DNA from: a virus
Direction: 5' to 3' (one strand)
Length of the DNA stretch: 64,000 nucleotides
IMG/VR virus record: IMGVR_UViG_3300032086_003519
Coordinates: 1-64,000 of that record
The number at the start of each line of letters is the position of its first letter. Position 1 is the stretch's first letter. Below, in pieces: positions 53,912 through 62,611 of this stretch. The notes beneath the pieces are model-generated. The model saw nothing but the letters and a program-made list of their open reading frames with translations, was not told where the DNA came from and ran no database searches. The position numbers were made by a program, and so were the translations under genes.

Positions 53912-54100
53912 TTAAATTATAGCATGTTGATCTGAATCAGAGTTTTGAAACTTAGCATAATTTCTATGCCAATCATATTGATGATCTTGGTACGGTGTAG
54001 GCTCATCATTATTATCATTGTAGGCATAACCGAAATCTTGCTTGAGTGAAGCAGAGCTTCCGCTACCTATGCCCATTGTTAATAAGTCTCCCATAAACAT
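53912..54100 (-). CDS. Hypothetical 62-residue protein
   Basis: Starts MFMGDLLTMGIGSGSS, then Asp/Asn/Tyr/His-rich sequence (NDNNDEPTPYQDHQYDWH), with no membrane segment. AAGGA lies nine bases upstream. It is in the DUF1501 cluster between two copies. The function is unknown. Confidence 0.5.
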   Translation of the reverse strand: MFMGDLLTMGIGSGSSASLKQDFGYAYNDNNDEPTPYQDHQYDWHRNYAKFQNSDSDQHAII

Positions 54101-54104
54101 AATA

Positions 54105-54137
54105 TTATTTCCTTGTTAAAGCTGGTAAATATTTCAT
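54105..54137 (-). other. Possible 10-codon leader ORF
   Basis: AAAGGAG lies just before an ATG followed by nine sense codons and TAA, ending a few bases before the next gene. It could be a leader peptide or only a spare ribosome site. Confidence 0.25.
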
Positions 54138-54239
54138 TTTTAACTCCTTTAGTAAAGCTTGAGCGCCCGATAAATTCCTTTTTAGCGAACGCCCAAACTG
54201 ATTCCGATGGCGCCTCTCGCCGTTGGGTCGAGATCGAAA
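54138..54239 (-). ncRNA. Possible structured RNA element in the DUF1501 cluster
   Basis: This 100-base gap is richer in G and C than its surroundings. On the minus strand CGACCCAAC can pair with GTTTGGGCGTTCG over bulges, enclosing a GGCG-AGAGG-CGCC hairpin, and GCGTTCGC can form a small alternative hairpin. No known family is recognised. It might be a regulatory or processed RNA element. Confidence 0.3.
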
Positions 54240-54434
54240 TTAACTAATGCATTTGGGGCATTTACATACCTCTGCCTTACAAATGCAGTTTGTTTCTGGA
54301 CACGGACACTCATCTACACAAATTTCACAAATTGTTGGTTGGTCGCTATTAAACATCTCCTTTATCTCCTCTTTGTTAATTAAGCATAACGCTGCAACTA
54401 TAATAATTGCTACTAGCGGAAGTTTGATCTTCAT
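54240..54434 (-). CDS. Cysteine-rich protein with N-terminal membrane segment
   Basis: 64 residues. The hydrophobic stretch LPLVAIIIVAALCLI at about 5-19 is followed by eight later Cys in a regular arrangement (CEICVDECPCPETNCICKAEVCKCPKC). No proper lipobox is present. The Cys-rich tail is probably outside the membrane and may bind metal or form disulfides. GGGGGTGAT precedes the ATG. It is adjacent to two DUF1501 genes, so it is likely part of the same exported group. Confidence 0.55.
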   Translation of the reverse strand: MKIKLPLVAIIIVAALCLINKEEIKEMFNSDQPTICEICVDECPCPETNCICKAEVCKCPKCIS

Positions 54435-54452
54435 ATGACGATCACCCCCTCT

Positions 54453-55751
54453 CTAAATAATAAGGTCTTGTCGAACTGTACCACCGTCCACAATTTCTAT
54501 AGGACGATCTCCCGGAGCCATAAGCTCCTTATCGGAAACGATTCCGATTCTATTGTATATTGTTGCTGCCCAATCTTCTACTGTCATTGGGTTATCTTCT
54601 GGTTCACTCGCTGTAGCATTAGAGCTACCATAAACCATTCCGTTTTTAATACCGCCTCCAGCCATAACTACACTGAAAACCTTTGGCCAGTGGTCACGAC
54701 CAGCGGTAGCATTAATCTTTGGTGTACGACCAAACTCGGAAGCCAAACAAACCAGCGTGGAGTCAAGCATACCTCTATCACTAAGATCTTCAATAAGGGC
54801 CGCAAGTCCTTGATCTAGTGCTGGCACTTGTCCACGAATACCATTTTCTATATTGTCGTGCATATCCCATCCACCATAGGTGAGTGTGACGAAGCGAGTT
54901 CCAGCTTCTACTAAACGGCGAGCTAATAACATGCGAGCGCCAGCAGTATTTCTGCCATACTTGTCTCGCATCGCATCGCTTTCTTTGTTAATATCAAAAG
55001 CATCTCTGGCTTTTTCACTGCTAATCAAACTATAAGCACGATCATAAAAGCTATCTACGGCATCCAGAGAGTCTGACTTTTCTTTGGTAGCAAAGTAATC
55101 GTTGACTGCACTAAGCATTTTTCTTCTTGTTCCAAACCTATTATCATTCACACTGTCGGGCAGTCTGAGATCTCGAACCTGAAATCCATCACTAGCAGGG
55201 TCTGAACCTAAGCTGAAACCTGAGAATGAGCTACTTAAATATCCAGTACCTGCATATTCATTAGGTTGGTTTGGGATGCAGACGTATGGAGGAAGGTTTT
55301 GACGAGGCCCAAACTCATGTGCCACCACTGAACCCATTGATGGGTATTGAAGGGCTGGGCTAGGTCTATAGCCAGTAAACATATTATGTGTGCCTCGTTC
55401 ATGAGCTGCTTCTCCATGTGTCATACTGCGAATAATCGTCATCTTGTCTGTAACTTTGGACGTTTTGACCATCATCTCATTTAATCTAGTTCCGGGAACT
55501 ACGGTTTCAATGCTAGACATTGGCCCCCTGTATTCAAGAGGAGCAAAAGGTTTAGGATCAAATGTCTCTTGATGAGCTGAACCTCCCGGCAAATAGATAT
55601 AAATAACAGACTTTGCTGGCCCCTCAATGCTTTCATAAAACTTCTGGTCAGCTTGAGCTTGCTCCATGCGGAAATAATCCGATAGACTCAAACCCAAGCC
55701 ACCCAAAAAACCAACTTGCAGAAAAGATCTGCGATTACTTTTGCAATTCAT
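54453..55751 (-). CDS. DUF1501 protein with Tat-like leader, copy 2
   Basis: 432 residues from ATG 55751, chosen because AAAGGA lies seven bases upstream and the N-terminus NRRSFLQVGFLGGLGLSLSDYFR then has the RRxFL leader with an AQA-type cleavage site; the longer frame runs into the upstream gene. Body: LPGGSAHQETFDPKP, SMTHGEAAHERGTHNM, GGWDMHDNI, EFGRTPKINATAGRDHW. It is the closest of the three to standard planctomycete members (GGxxHxETFDPKP). Its function is unknown; Tat export is predicted. Confidence 0.87.
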   Translation of the reverse strand: MNCKSNRRSFLQVGFLGGLGLSLSDYFRMEQAQADQKFYESIEGPAKSVIYIYLPGGSAHQETFDPKPFAPLEYRGPMSSIETVVPGTRLNEMMVKTSKVTDKMTIIRSMTHGEAAHERGTHNMFTGYRPSPALQYPSMGSVVAHEFGPRQNLPPYVCIPNQPNEYAGTGYLSSSFSGFSLGSDPASDGFQVRDLRLPDSVNDNRFGTRRKMLSAVNDYFATKEKSDSLDAVDSFYDRAYSLISSEKARDAFDINKESDAMRDKYGRNTAGARMLLARRLVEAGTRFVTLTYGGWDMHDNIENGIRGQVPALDQGLAALIEDLSDRGMLDSTLVCLASEFGRTPKINATAGRDHWPKVFSVVMAGGGIKNGMVYGSSNATASEPEDNPMTVEDWAATIYNRIGIVSDKELMAPGDRPIEIVDGGTVRQDLII

Positions 55752-55761
55752 AAAATTTCCT

Positions 55762-56673
55762 TTACCACATTCTGCAAGACCAGTACCGAGCTTTCCATTT
55801 TGGGCCCGGAGCTGTATCACATTTGTGTCTTGCTCTAAAACTTCTTCTTCTTTCAGGGTTATCCCTTTTAATTTCCATATTAGGATCGCCAAATCTAACA
55901 ATAACAACTTTACCAGATCCATTCTTAGTATAAACTGCAAATTTCTTTGGCCCATCAGGGGTTCTAAAAGGCTTATTTAAAGTGACTTTTCTACCTTGAT
56001 ATTCTGCCGCTTTGGACTTTCTTGGATGTCCTTTTGGAAGAAGGTCATTATCCTGCGTGTATCCAGAATTAGAAGGTTTACCAGTTCTGAGTAATGTCAA
56101 AAAGGCATTTACTCTAGCCATAGCCCATCCATCTCTAGACATTTTTGGCGCATGACTTGTTGAGTAGGCTCCAGCCCCTCTACGATACACAGCTTTAAGC
56201 ATACCAAGAGTTGCTTTTGATCCTTTGCCTTTAGCATTATGCTCTTTCACTTTCTTAGACAGTCTTTCGGTGGTCTTTTTACTAAAAGTGATTTTACCAC
56301 TTGGGTTCTTTGCACTATCAGGCTTGTTTCTTTTTGAGCCTCTCTTCTGATCTTTTTTTGGTGCGGGAGTTCTACGGGGATCTCTAGGGCCCGGTTTGTC
56401 AGACTGAGCTTTCTTAAGCTCCTCTTGACTAGGACGACCTTCTTTTTCAGTGCGAGCAGGACGGTAGCTATCTCCTTCTCTCTGCTTTTTCCTCCTAATA
56501 TTTTCCCAAAGTCCGGGCTTAGCTTGTGAAACATCCCATTCTTCAGTATCTTCACCAAAATCTACATACTCAGCTTCAGCAGGAATATAAAAGTTTTCCT
56601 CTGTAAGATCTTCTGTATATCCAGTTTCATTTAAGTACTCATTAAATGCGCTTGCGTAATCTTCTTTTTTCAT
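55762..56673 (-). CDS. DUF5824-like basic protein, 303 residues
   Basis: The N-terminal acidic part is followed by a Lys/Arg/Pro-rich linker (PGPRDPRRTPAPKK). About residues 155-195 show VYRRGAGAYSTSHAPKMSRDGWAMARVNAFL, resembling the DUF5824 domain of phages. The C-terminus RFGDPNMEIKRDNPERRRSFRARHKCDTA with YWSCRMW is a second common phage module. It is located between DUF1501 copies but could belong to virion assembly. Role unknown. Confidence 0.6.
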   Translation of the reverse strand: MKKEDYASAFNEYLNETGYTEDLTEENFYIPAEAEYVDFGEDTEEWDVSQAKPGLWENIRRKKQREGDSYRPARTEKEGRPSQEELKKAQSDKPGPRDPRRTPAPKKDQKRGSKRNKPDSAKNPSGKITFSKKTTERLSKKVKEHNAKGKGSKATLGMLKAVYRRGAGAYSTSHAPKMSRDGWAMARVNAFLTLLRTGKPSNSGYTQDNDLLPKGHPRKSKAAEYQGRKVTLNKPFRTPDGPKKFAVYTKNGSGKVVIVRFGDPNMEIKRDNPERRRSFRARHKCDTAPGPKWKARYWSCRMW

Positions 56674-57929
56674 TATAATATTACCTTTCCTTCACCTTCT
56701 AGCAGGTATCTTGGTCTGCCAGAGTTATCAACTCTCTGTGTGCCTTTATCTATTCCAAAATGATCAAATAGGGTTGCCTGTAAATCCAAAGGCCCAACAG
56801 GTCTTTCTGTAGGACTGTAAGATCTATCAGCCTCTCCGATGGTTCTTCCTGCTGCATACTCTCCACCGAACATAAACATCGGCGTGATTGATGGCCAGTG
56901 GTCACGACCGGCATTTGCATTAATTTTAGTTCTTCCAAATTCGCCAGTTACTACCAATAATACTTTATCACCTAAACCTCTATCGGACACATCCTGTATA
57001 AAGCCTGCAATAGCTTTATCGACAGGAGGCACTCTTGTCTTTAGGGCATTTGATACATTGCTATGCATGTCCCATCCGCCATAATGAAGCGTAACAAATC
57101 TTGTTCCGTATTCTACAAGACGACGAGCAAGAAGAAGTTGTTCACCAATATCTTTTGCTTTAGTTGACCCATAGAGAGCTTTTGTTTTTTCATTCTCTTT
57201 TTCTACTGCAAATGCGTCTTTTGCAGATCCTAATATTACATCGTATGCTTGCCCCTTGTAAAAGTCTACTGAGTTGGCGCTTCTGCTTGCGACTGCGGCG
57301 GCATCAAGTCCTTTGAGCAGGTCTTTTCTTGTAGAGAATCTATCAAGTTCGACTCTTGGGGTAAGGTTGTCTTTATTGGATGGATCGAAAGGTTTATATG
57401 CTCCACCGAGCCAAGCACCTTCATCACCTTCGATTTTACCTTGCTTAACATATGTTGGTACTCCATTTTCTTGGTTGTTAGCTCCATAACATGCAGATAC
57501 AATAGATCCGAATGAGGGGTACTTTGCCATAGAAGTGGTGGTTCTTTCTGGATTATACTGTCCGGTCATCATAAAATGAGTCCCTTGTCTATGAGAGGAA
57601 TCTCTGTGACTAAAGGAATTTACCACATTCATTTTGCCGGTATGTTTAGCTAGTTCTGTCCAGTCAGCACCTAAATTTATGTTCGTTTTAACATCATAAA
57701 TAGAACCGTTTACTGCTTGCCATTCGGTAGGCACAGTGTCTGTAGGAGCGTGAAATGTTTCAAACTGTGTTGGCCCTCCTCCAAGCCATAACCAAACAAC
57801 TGCCTTATCTTCATATGCATCAAAACCTTCTTGAGAAAACGCTTTGTCGGAAAGTCCGATAGAACTCATAGCTGCGCTGATGCCACCTACCCTTAAAAAG
57901 TTTCTTCGATTGAAAATAAAGTCTAACAT
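56673..57929 (-). CDS. DUF1501 protein with Tat-like leader, copy 3
   Basis: 418 residues. Leader FNRRNFLRVGGISAAMSSIGLSDKAFS has RRxFLR and a plausible AFS cleavage site. Body: WLWLGGGPTQFETF, SFSHRDSSHRQGTHFM, GGWDMHSNV and EFGRTKINANAGRDHW. It lacks the Pro normally in EFGRTP and the DPKP turn, so it is the most divergent of the three. AAGGAG precedes the ATG. It starts the DUF1501 run just after a tail-type gene. Confidence 0.85.
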   Translation of the reverse strand: MLDFIFNRRNFLRVGGISAAMSSIGLSDKAFSQEGFDAYEDKAVVWLWLGGGPTQFETFHAPTDTVPTEWQAVNGSIYDVKTNINLGADWTELAKHTGKMNVVNSFSHRDSSHRQGTHFMMTGQYNPERTTTSMAKYPSFGSIVSACYGANNQENGVPTYVKQGKIEGDEGAWLGGAYKPFDPSNKDNLTPRVELDRFSTRKDLLKGLDAAAVASRSANSVDFYKGQAYDVILGSAKDAFAVEKENEKTKALYGSTKAKDIGEQLLLARRLVEYGTRFVTLHYGGWDMHSNVSNALKTRVPPVDKAIAGFIQDVSDRGLGDKVLLVVTGEFGRTKINANAGRDHWPSITPMFMFGGEYAAGRTIGEADRSYSPTERPVGPLDLQATLFDHFGIDKGTQRVDNSGRPRYLLEGEGKVIL

Positions 57930-57939
57930 TTTGGTCTCC

Positions 57940-58965
57940 TTAATAAGTTGTTGATTGTGTTTTTGTGACTATTGATCCATTTGTGTATGGCATGTAGTCA
58001 TTGTTGTCATTTGTATAAGAGAAAGACATTTCTACATTGCCTCCTCCTGTATCTCCACCCGAAAATCCAACGCCTGTACAATAATTCTTTGACCCCAAAT
58101 CAAAAATTATATTATCAAATTTCAGGACTATTTGCCGATCAGGAGTTGGAAATGTGCCCATAAAAATATTGTTGTTGTCTGATATTAGTATATCTTGTTG
58201 GACTGACTTTCTAGCTATTGCGCTGATTTCACAAGTAACTTCAACAGGCGTTTCTACGTACTTATATTTGTTTTGCTCGCTTGGATTGGTGCCCTGATTT
58301 GAACCTCTCCAAAAACCCGTATCGGCAAGTTCAGAGTAGCTGACCGAAAGACTAATTCCTATTGATTGTATAACCCTAACTTTTATATTATCATCTACTG
58401 TTAGTATGGCTGCGTCAACCTCAGTTGGAAATATACTGTTTTCTGTGTCGAAGTTTTGCTTTCTCATAAGAGTTCCAGACTCTCCAAGAGCCGGAATAGA
58501 ACCGGCAGACTGCTTCGTCAGGTTATTGGTAACGAGGGTAATACTTTCAGTAAATATACCATCAACAGAGAAGTTATACGAAATCTCTGTAACCAAACAA
58601 TATTCAAACTTTACTGAATCGACAGAACCACTTATGGTCGTATCATCACCATAAGTCAAACCAATTTCATATTCTTTTAATCCAGTCCAGCCAGCTATAC
58701 CTAGATTGGAATTTTTTAGAAGATAAGAGTCTTCATAATTGCCAGTTCCTATAGTATAGAAAGGCGTATCACCAGATCTTAGATGTCGTTCTATTGTTAT
58801 TGTCACTTCTGGCTTGTTGTATCTATCTCCAAAAGCCTGAGATCTTCCGGTATCAAGTATAGCTTCAGCGTCAGCGCTATAGTCAACGCCAACGCTTTGG
58901 ACGTTCTTTAAGTACGTGCCATCAACGAAGACCGCCTGACACGCATAAAAAACTCTGTTACCCAT
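57940..58965 (-). CDS. Virion protein, possibly tail tube-like
   Basis: 341 residues, beta-rich, with repeated pairs such as KPEVTITIERHL, EISYNFSVDG, and C-terminal NVEMSFSYTNDNNDY. No signal, membrane or enzyme motifs. The N-terminal VFVDGTYLKNVQSVGVDY is typical of tube-like virion proteins. It is encoded on the minus strand among nucleotide genes, away from the plus-strand virion module. AAAGG precedes the ATG. The tail-tube idea is tentative. Confidence 0.5.
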   Translation of the reverse strand: MGNRVFYACQAVFVDGTYLKNVQSVGVDYSADAEAILDTGRSQAFGDRYNKPEVTITIERHLRSGDTPFYTIGTGNYEDSYLLKNSNLGIAGWTGLKEYEIGLTYGDDTTISGSVDSVKFEYCLVTEISYNFSVDGIFTESITLVTNNLTKQSAGSIPALGESGTLMRKQNFDTENSIFPTEVDAAILTVDDNIKVRVIQSIGISLSVSYSELADTGFWRGSNQGTNPSEQNKYKYVETPVEVTCEISAIARKSVQQDILISDNNNIFMGTFPTPDRQIVLKFDNIIFDLGSKNYCTGVGFSGGDTGGGNVEMSFSYTNDNNDYMPYTNGSIVTKTQSTTY

Positions 58966-58979
58966 AGTAAGTACCTTTA

Positions 58980-59987
58980 TTAAAAGTCGTCAACTAAATT
59001 TCCTACAGAATACTCAGTGACTCTAGTCTCGAAAAAGTTCTTGCATTTTTCCAGATCAATGATCTCGCTCATCCAAGGAAATGGGTTCTGTGCATTTCCA
59101 TAAGGTGATGGTAAATTTAAATTGGTTAATCTTCTGTCAGCAATAAACTGAACATAATCAATAAACATATCTGCGTTTAATCCTAAGATACCATTTGGTA
59201 GAACATCTCTAGCATATGCTAACTCTAGCTCCATAGCTGTATCAATATGCTCGATGGTTTCTTTTTCCATTGCTTTTGTCCAGATCTTAGGATTGTCTTC
59301 TCTCAATCTATTAATAAGAGTTGTCCCAAAGTTGATGTGGATACTCTCATCACGAAGTGTGTATTGAATTTGCTCTCCAATTCCCGGCAGTTTGTTTTGC
59401 CTATTAAATGAAAGGAGCATAGCAAAGCCAGAGAAGAAGAAAATCCCTTCACAGATAACATAATAAGTAATAATATTACGAAGGAATTCCCTTTTCCCCT
59501 CCAGCGTATTTATATTAAAATCAGGGCGATTGATGTCAGTTGTAATGTTCATCAAGAACTCGTCTTTGGCCTTGATACTCGGAATTGAATTATATGCCTG
59601 ATAAACTTCATCAATATCTAAGTTCAAAGAGTCACAAACATAAACCACAGTAAGGTTGTGGAGGCTTTCCTCATATGCTTGACGCAGAATATATTGGCGA
59701 CATTCTGGATCTGTTACAAACTTGAATACACTGAGAAGCAAGTTATTGGCAACCAAAGATTCTGATCCAGCAAAGAACCCTAAGCATCTCTTCACAACTA
59801 ATCTTTCATCTTCGGATAGAGAGTTAGATTTCCACTGTTCAATGTCTTTTGCCATAGAGACCTCTGTAGGCATCCAATTGTTAGCGGCTCCGTCGATGAA
59901 TAAATCCCATGCCCATTTGTTTGTATGCGGCAAGATTTGATTCACAGTGGCTACTTTATCTGATATAATTTCTTTGCTTTTTTTCAT
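58980..59987 (-). CDS. nrdB: Ribonucleotide reductase small subunit, Tyr-less class I type
   Basis: 335 residues from ATG 59987 (TAATG overlap with nrdA). Metal ligands are visible: Glu76 in FFAGSES where most enzymes have Asp, Glu107 and His110 in EESLH, EGIFFF, and RDESIH. The radical Tyr, four residues after the first His in E. coli and human enzymes, is Val114 here (HNLTV). This resembles class Ic NrdB of Chlamydia, where Phe replaces it. The C-terminal EYSVGNLVDDF keeps the radical-transfer Tyr. It reduces ribonucleotides with NrdA. Confidence 0.88.
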   Translation of the reverse strand: MKKSKEIISDKVATVNQILPHTNKWAWDLFIDGAANNWMPTEVSMAKDIEQWKSNSLSEDERLVVKRCLGFFAGSESLVANNLLLSVFKFVTDPECRQYILRQAYEESLHNLTVVYVCDSLNLDIDEVYQAYNSIPSIKAKDEFLMNITTDINRPDFNINTLEGKREFLRNIITYYVICEGIFFFSGFAMLLSFNRQNKLPGIGEQIQYTLRDESIHINFGTTLINRLREDNPKIWTKAMEKETIEHIDTAMELELAYARDVLPNGILGLNADMFIDYVQFIADRRLTNLNLPSPYGNAQNPFPWMSEIIDLEKCKNFFETRVTEYSVGNLVDDF

Positions 59988-62437
59988 TATTGACAACTCT
60001 CACATCCGGGATCTAAAATAGAACATGCCTTAATTTCTTCTGCTTGTGGCTCTTCGGTTGACTTAAAACTAACAGTTGATTTCTCAACGCGAGTGGCGGC
60101 TTTGCCTCTCAAGTAATATGTAGTTTTTAATCCGTTTTCCCAAGCACAAAAATATAAGTCATTCAAAAACTTAAGACTGTCATGTTTGTTGTAAAGATTA
60201 AGCGATTGTCCCATATCAATCCACTTCTGTCTTTCAGCCGCAGCCTTAATTAAAATTTCTGGTTCAATATCAAAAGCAGTAATAAACTCTCTCTGAATAT
60301 CTTCATCCAGATCAACCGCCATAACGTCTCCGTCAGCAGTTTTTAGAGCATCTACTAGCTCTTGACACCAAATACCCTTCTTCTTAGCCATTGCAACAAA
60401 ATGTTCATTGACCATAGTAAACTCTCCACTAAGTGTTGAGTACACATAAAGAACCGAGTAATCTGGCTCAATAGACTGCGAACAACCCTGAATATATGAG
60501 ATGGTTGCGGTAGGAGCGATTGCCATGACATTACTATTACGCATACCATGTTTTCTCACTAATTCCCTAACCTCATCCCATTCTTCTACAAAGTTCTCGA
60601 AGTCCTCTTTCTTATACACATTATCTGACCTGTGAGTCTCTCTCTGATTCATTAAATCACAATAAGTATCTATAGGAAAATTACCTTTATCCCATTCGGA
60701 ACCCTCAAAAGAGGGGTATGCGCCTTTTTCCTTAGCTAATAATGCTGACGTTTTGATCGCATGTAAAGAAATAAATTCTTGTATTTTCCCGCACAGTATG
60801 ACTGCATCTTGAGAATTATACGGTATTCCTAGCTTGTGTAACACATCATGAGTACCCATAATACCAAGCCCTACAGGTCTGTGTTTCAGGTTTGACTTTT
60901 TGGCTTCTTTTGTAGGGTAGAAGTTTAGATTTACAACATTGTCTAAGCCTCTAACTGCCACCTCTACGGTTTTCTGTAGCTTTTTCCAATCAATAGTTCT
61001 AACTTTTAAGTGCGATGATAGATTGATACTGGCGAGATTACAGACTGCTGTTTCACCTACCTCGACAATTTCACCTTCTTCATAAACTGTAGGTTTGGTG
61101 TGCAGTAAAATCTCAGTACACAGATTAGAAGAATGGACTACACCCTCATGTTTATTAGAATATCTTATATTAGATGGGTCTTTAAAGGTGATCCAAGGAT
61201 GTCCAGTTTCATAAAGCGCAGTAAGAACTTTCTTCCAAAGGTCTTTAGCATTAATAGTTCTATAATTATTTATTTCTCCATTGTCTGCGGCTTTCTTATA
61301 TTTTCTATAAACCTTAGTAAACTCTTTGCCGTAGGTATCGTGTAACTCTGGACATTCTGCTGGATCAAACAAATACCAATCTTGGTTTTTTGTGACAGCT
61401 ACCATAAAGTCATCTGGAATCCATAAGGCAGTATTCATGTCGTGACAACGACGGCGATCATCTCCAGTATTTTTTCTAAGGTCTAAGAAGTCTTCAATGT
61501 CTAAATGCCAAGGTTCAATATAAGAACATCCAGCACCTTTTCTTTTTCCTCCTTGATTGACCGCCACTAATAAGTCATTGAATATTTTTAACCAAGGAAC
61601 AAGGCCTGTAGACTTTCCATTTGTGCCTTTTATGTAGCCGCCTGTAGCTCTTACGCTAGACCAATCAACACCAAGCCCTCCAGCATATTTCGACAATCTA
61701 GACTGTCCATGTAACGTACCAAAGATGCCATCAATTGAATCTCCCACTGTACTCAAATAGCAAGAAGAAAGCTGAGACCGTTTTGTCCCACTGTTAAACA
61801 GTGTAGGAGTAGATGGAGAATATCTAAACTCTGACATCATATTATATATTTCGAGAGCCTTCTCTTCTTTATTATCCCCCTCTGCAAGACATAGACCCAT
61901 AGCTACTCGCATATAAAATGCTTGAGGGGTTTCCATTCTCTGTTCATTTAGGTGGATAAAATAGCGATCATAGAGGGTTTGGATGCCCAAGTATTTGAAT
62001 AGTTTGTCCCTTGATGGAACCATATTCTCAGCTAGGTAATCAAGATCATAAGAAAGGAGTCTATCACTGAGCCTCTCTTCTTTTACTAACCTTTTGATGT
62101 TTTTCACAAAAGCTTTTTTGTACTGCTCTTCAAAATTTTCACTACCTACGTCTTCGCCAAACACCTCTTTATAAAGATTGTTAAGTAGCATCCTCGCAGC
62201 TACATAAGCATAGTTTGGTTCTTTTTCTATCTTAGAGCGAGCAGATAATATCAGCGCCTTGTTTATTTCTGATGTTGGTATCTTATTGTAGAGTTGCAAA
62301 CTAGCATCAAGAACTACTTCGCTCACAGAAACATCTTCAAGTTCATTACAAGCCCTTTCAACGCACTCATTTATCTTGTCTAAACAAACATCTTCTAGTC
62401 TACCGTTGCGTTTTTTAATTTTTATATCTTGGCTCAT
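59987..62437 (-). CDS. nrdA: Ribonucleotide reductase large subunit, class I
   Basis: 816 residues. An N-terminal ATP-cone (IKKRNGRLEDVCLDKINECVE) is followed by the catalytic barrel: SSCYLSTVGDS (redox Cys), SNLCTEI (radical Cys and Glu), TAVCNLASINLS (redox Cys partner), and TTYYLR (radical-transfer Tyr pair). The C-terminal CESCQ is the swinging dithiol. ATG 62437 is preceded by GTGAGA. A strong promoter and a structured leader precede it, and nrdB follows with a TAATG junction. It makes dNDPs for phage DNA. Confidence 0.92.
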   Translation of the reverse strand: MSQDIKIKKRNGRLEDVCLDKINECVERACNELEDVSVSEVVLDASLQLYNKIPTSEINKALILSARSKIEKEPNYAYVAARMLLNNLYKEVFGEDVGSENFEEQYKKAFVKNIKRLVKEERLSDRLLSYDLDYLAENMVPSRDKLFKYLGIQTLYDRYFIHLNEQRMETPQAFYMRVAMGLCLAEGDNKEEKALEIYNMMSEFRYSPSTPTLFNSGTKRSQLSSCYLSTVGDSIDGIFGTLHGQSRLSKYAGGLGVDWSSVRATGGYIKGTNGKSTGLVPWLKIFNDLLVAVNQGGKRKGAGCSYIEPWHLDIEDFLDLRKNTGDDRRRCHDMNTALWIPDDFMVAVTKNQDWYLFDPAECPELHDTYGKEFTKVYRKYKKAADNGEINNYRTINAKDLWKKVLTALYETGHPWITFKDPSNIRYSNKHEGVVHSSNLCTEILLHTKPTVYEEGEIVEVGETAVCNLASINLSSHLKVRTIDWKKLQKTVEVAVRGLDNVVNLNFYPTKEAKKSNLKHRPVGLGIMGTHDVLHKLGIPYNSQDAVILCGKIQEFISLHAIKTSALLAKEKGAYPSFEGSEWDKGNFPIDTYCDLMNQRETHRSDNVYKKEDFENFVEEWDEVRELVRKHGMRNSNVMAIAPTATISYIQGCSQSIEPDYSVLYVYSTLSGEFTMVNEHFVAMAKKKGIWCQELVDALKTADGDVMAVDLDEDIQREFITAFDIEPEILIKAAAERQKWIDMGQSLNLYNKHDSLKFLNDLYFCAWENGLKTTYYLRGKAATRVEKSTVSFKSTEEPQAEEIKACSILDPGCESCQ

Positions 62438-62606
62438 AAGTCTCACTGGAATCAAAGGTTAGTGTAAGTGTATAAAAAAAACGACACTTATAACATACAG
62501 AGATAGGAACTTGTCTACTCTAAGTTTATCCCTGTGCCTTTCGGCTTGTCGGGGTAAGTGTCGTTTAGCCTGTTTTCCAAAACTGGCTTTTTATTCCCCA
62601 ACGACT
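62438..62606 (-). promoter_or_regulatory. nrdA leader with alternative hairpins, riboswitch/attenuator-like
   Basis: The predicted transcript starts near 62606 and runs about 168 bases to nrdA. GTCGTT at 62605-62600 can pair with AACGAC at about 62565-62560, enclosing a GCC-A-GTTT/AAAC-A-GGC hairpin. The same AACGAC can instead pair within an 11-bp terminator-like stem. Between them lie a GCC-GAAA-GGC hairpin and an AACTT/AAGTT hairpin. The mutually exclusive pairings are seen; ligand sensing or attenuation is inference. Confidence 0.6.
62480..62565 (-). terminator. Terminator-like long hairpin in the nrdA leader
   Basis: AACGACACTTA (62565-62555) pairs perfectly with TAAGTGTCGTT (62490-62480) and is followed by a run of T. 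Inner hairpins fill the 64-base loop. It may be a conditional terminator before nrdA. Confidence 0.6.
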
Positions 62607-62611
62607 GTTAA

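Noticed and set aside
54180-54235. Integron attC-like site
   Set aside because: ACCCAAC fits RYYYAAC, but the partner GTTTGGG does not fit GTTRRRY, and no integrase or cassette is present; kept only as a possible structured RNA.
54453-55955. 500-residue version of DUF1501 copy 2
   Set aside because: The extra 68 residues read through the preceding gene in another frame and would hide the twin-arginine leader; ATG 55751 has a good ribosome site.
62525-62545. Known riboswitch classes (cobalamin, c-di-GMP, purine, preQ1) in the nrdA leader
   Set aside because: The CACAGGGATAAAC and GCCGAAAGGC parts are only superficially similar; conserved cores of those classes are absent.
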